NCBI GenBank assembly: GCA_021775555.1
Contig: JAJFHP010000001.1
Span: 26,429-90,428, forward strand
Reading direction: 5' to 3'
DNA from: Hyphomicrobiales bacterium
GTDB lineage: Bacteria; Pseudomonadota; Alphaproteobacteria; Rhizobiales; Methyloligellaceae
Length of the DNA: 64,000 nt
In this document: positions 61,882 to 64,000 of the stretch, in pieces
How positions within the stretch are numbered: the first letter of the stretch is position 1
How the letters are laid out: each line of letters begins with the position of its first letter
Position numbers and translations under genes: made by a program
Notes under the pieces: generated by a model
Told to the model about the DNA's origin: nothing
Databases searched by the model: none
The model's input: the letters and a program-made list of their open reading frames with translations, nothing else

Positions 61882-64000
61882 CTAGAGAGGGCTAACATCG
61901 TAGGCACCCAGATGCTTGAACTCGAAACGGACCATGACGGAGCTGTTTGGCGTGATATCACGGTCACGGATGAAGGATTCGGAATAGGTGACCGAAAGCG
62001 CGAAACAATCGTCGGCATATTTGAGGCCCAGGCTGTCATTGATGCGCTGATCGTTGGCAAGGTCATAACGGGTATGGCCGAACACCGACCAGTATTTTGC
62101 GAGTTGCAAGCTCGCTGATCCTTGAATTTCCTCGCGCTGCGCTGTTATGCCAAGCCCGGGCTGGGCATCAATATTCGCGTAAACGACGGAACCGGTTGCG
62201 GGTCCATAATTGGCGGATGCAGTCAGATCCGTCCTCTTCAGGTCAAAATCATCCTTGTCAAACCGGCCTTGTCCAATAAATCTGAAATACTGCAACGGCT
62301 GGATATACAGCCCCGCGACGTAATCGGATGCATCATTTTCAAGGCCACTGCCGGCCTGGAAGTCATTGTCGCCGGCCACCTGGTAGCTCTGTCCGACCAC
62401 GGCTCGAACATATCCACCATTGTAGCGCTGCAGTGTGTAGCGAAGTCCAAGATTGGCGCGCGTGCCGCCCTCCATAAGGTCGTATCCGGAGAACTTGTCG
62501 ATATCGAACAGCAATGTGTCGTCGAAGACGAGACTGCGTGCATCCTCGTTCGGAATGTCGGTGACATTATCCGCATTGGGCCTGGCGATGATCTGGGCAA
62601 TTGGTTCCAGGATATGCGCCGCGTTTGCCGTGTGCTGCACGAACGGATAGCGATATTCAGCGCCACCCGTCACCATCCCGCGGGTCGTGTCGCCGCCGGT
62701 GTGGGTGATGCCCGTCACCTGGTCAGTAAAGGTATCCGAGACATGGTAGAGGTCGCCGCGGGCGGAGACAAAGGGCGTGATGATCTGCCCACGTTTGTCG
62801 ATAATTTGTTTGCGCCATTTGATCTCTGTAATGAGCCTCGATGAATCCGCACCACCATCATCCCGGTTGAGGCTCATGACGTTGGTGTCAAAGCTCAACT
62901 CGCCGCCCATTACAGGATCGGAGAAAATGTAATTGTAGTCGATGACAGGAAAGACCTGTGATTCAGAGGTGGATGTGTCGTCGAAGGACAGTCCGCCAAA
63001 ATGATACAGCCTTGCGTCGAAATAATTCCGGTCACGCTGTCCCTTGAGATACACCTCGGAGACGCGATCCGTGGTCAGAATATTGTCGATATCGTAGAAC
63101 CGGCGGAATGTGTCATCCGTTTCCGCTGTTATATCCCAGCCCCAGTTCCAGTACTGGTTGAGGTCAAATTCACCTTCGGAATCGATCGACCCCCGGAAAC
63201 CGTCGTTGCTGGTAGTGAAGGTTCCCTTGTCGTCGGTTTGGTCAATGCCGGCGATGTTGACATTGTAGCGGCCATTTTTCGTGCGGTGCCGCCAATTGCC
63301 TTTAAGCAGCAGACCACGCTTGGATGTGTACATCGGCGAGAAGGTGAAGTCGTAATTGGGCGCCAAGGCGAAATAGTAGGGGGTCTCGACGATGGTTCCC
63401 AGATCTTCAGAGCTGCCATAACTCGGGATCAGGAAGCCGGATTTGCGTTTCACGGACGGGTCGGCGTGCTTGAAGTAGGGCACTTTCATCACCGGGATGC
63501 CGAACATCTCGAATGTCGCATTTTTGTATTCGATCGTGGCTTCAGATTTTTTATGGATGATCTTCTTGGCTTTGATACGCCATGAGGGAGCTTTGTCGGG
63601 ATTGTCCTCGCATGGTTTGCAGGGCGTGAAGACGGCCTGCTCGAATACGGTTGTATCGCCTTTTTCGCGGACGGCGCGCGCTGCGGCGATGCGGACATCC
63701 TGCTCGGTCACGATTTTCAGTGACTGGATAAATCCATCACGGAAGTCATCGGTAAGCGTAATCCGGTTGGTGTTAATCAGGGCGCCGTTCGGTTCCTTGA
63801 TGCGGACGCTGCCCTCCGCTTTCAGGATATTGTTTCCGCGTTCGTAAATCACTTGATCGGCCAGCAATGTGTAGTTGTTGTAATAGATTTCCACATTGCC
63901 CCGGGCGATGACCCTGTTGTTCTGATTGTCATAGATCATCTGGTCGGCCTGCAGCAGCATGGGCAGGCTCGAGTCCGTTCGGTTTACCGATTCGAACTGA
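61882..64000 (-). CDS. lptD: LPS-assembly protein LptD (5' end beyond window)
   Basis: About 706 residues are visible and the frame stays open through the right edge, so the N-terminus is missing. The OstA/LptA-like N-terminal jellyroll is recognisable (L-L-Q-A-D-Q-M-I-Y-D, V-I-A-R-G-N-V-E-I-Y-Y, Y-E-R-G-N-N-I-L-K-A-E-G). Two cysteines in P-C-K-P-C match the disulfide region. The remaining part is a large beta-barrel (P-Y-F-K-H-A-D-P-S-V-K-R-K-S-G-F-L) ending with H-L-G-A-Y-D. LptD places lipopolysaccharide in the outer membrane. It fits with the lipid A acyltransferase elsewhere in the window. Confidence 0.95.
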   Translation of the reverse strand, partial: QFESVNRTDSSLPMLLQADQMIYDNQNNRVIARGNVEIYYNNYTLLADQVIYERGNNILKAEGSVRIKEPNGALINTNRITLTDDFRDGFIQSLKIVTEQDVRIAAARAVREKGDTTVFEQAVFTPCKPCEDNPDKAPSWRIKAKKIIHKKSEATIEYKNATFEMFGIPVMKVPYFKHADPSVKRKSGFLIPSYGSSEDLGTIVETPYYFALAPNYDFTFSPMYTSKRGLLLKGNWRHRTKNGRYNVNIAGIDQTDDKGTFTTSNDGFRGSIDSEGEFDLNQYWNWGWDITAETDDTFRRFYDIDNILTTDRVSEVYLKGQRDRNYFDARLYHFGGLSFDDTSTSESQVFPVIDYNYIFSDPVMGGELSFDTNVMSLNRDDGGADSSRLITEIKWRKQIIDKRGQIITPFVSARGDLYHVSDTFTDQVTGITHTGGDTTRGMVTGGAEYRYPFVQHTANAAHILEPIAQIIARPNADNVTDIPNEDARSLVFDDTLLFDIDKFSGYDLMEGGTRANLGLRYTLQRYNGGYVRAVVGQSYQVAGDNDFQAGSGLENDASDYVAGLYIQPLQYFRFIGQGRFDKDDFDLKRTDLTASANYGPATGSVVYANIDAQPGLGITAQREEIQGSASLQLAKYWSVFGHTRYDLANDQRINDSLGLKYADDCFALSVTYSESFIRDRDITPNSSVMVRFEFKHLGAYDVSPL

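Noticed and set aside
1..64000. CRISPR arrays, prophage, transposons, integrons, restriction or toxin systems
   Set aside because: No regularly spaced repeats, transposase, integrase, phage structural genes or defence-type domains seen on either strand.

Overview
The window is a chromosomal segment of a Gram-negative alphaproteobacterium, most likely Hyphomicrobiales (Parvibaculum/Rhodobium-like relatives). This is inferred from gene content and order: phosphatidylcholine synthase (pcs), an IalB-family protein, the rpsF-rpsR-DUF2232-rplI block, the fabD-fabG-acpP-fabF-mltG-yicC-gmk run, the lptD-surA-pdxA-ksgA run, and an alphaproteobacterial-type porin. I cannot name the genus. No phage, insertion sequence, integron or CRISPR array is visible. 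The only RNA gene I can support is one tRNA-Ser.

1-12.5 kb: the 3' end of mfd, an orphan membrane histidine kinase, a DsbA/FrnE-like oxidoreductase, a degenerate PleD-like GGDEF protein, an intact acyl-CoA synthetase paired with a degenerate one, a YejA-like peptide-binding protein, an IalB-family protein, hspQ, a malyl-CoA lyase and a lipid A acyltransferase.

12.6-25.3 kb: the least ordinary part. A UbiH-type monooxygenase is translationally coupled to a TPR/2OG-Fe(II)-oxygenase gene, and a tandem paralogue of the latter lies upstream. An AT-rich island follows, then a porin, a small secreted protein, pcs, terC and a DUF995-like secreted protein. Last come two divergent TPR-sulfotransferase-like paralogues whose P-loop reads as a Walker A motif. 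Four TPR-fused modifying enzymes within about 11 kb, in two duplicated pairs, are the best candidate here for an undescribed system.

25.4-32.5 kb: tRNA-Ser, then a GntR/FCD regulator and a fused FAD/Fe-S dehydrogenase (minus strand), divergent from a serine-glyoxylate-type aminotransferase, a crotonase-fold protein lacking both usual glutamates, and a CaiB/BaiF CoA-transferase. A perfect 13-bp inverted repeat with a 3-bp spacer sits on the start codon of the dehydrogenase and is a strong operator candidate.

32.6-64 kb: mostly housekeeping. rlpA and dacC lead into tmk-holB-metG-tatD-MBL hydrolase. On the minus strand are an autotransporter-like protein, an SDR enzyme, purF, cvpA, radA, alr, dnaB, rplI, DUF2232, rpsR and rpsF. 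Divergent from rpsF is the fatty-acid block fabD-fabG-acpP-fabF with mltG, yicC and gmk. On the minus strand again are ksgA, pdxA, surA and lptD, which runs off the right edge. Start codons were moved inward from the longest frame where a Shine-Dalgarno sequence or family N-terminus supported it; each case is noted.
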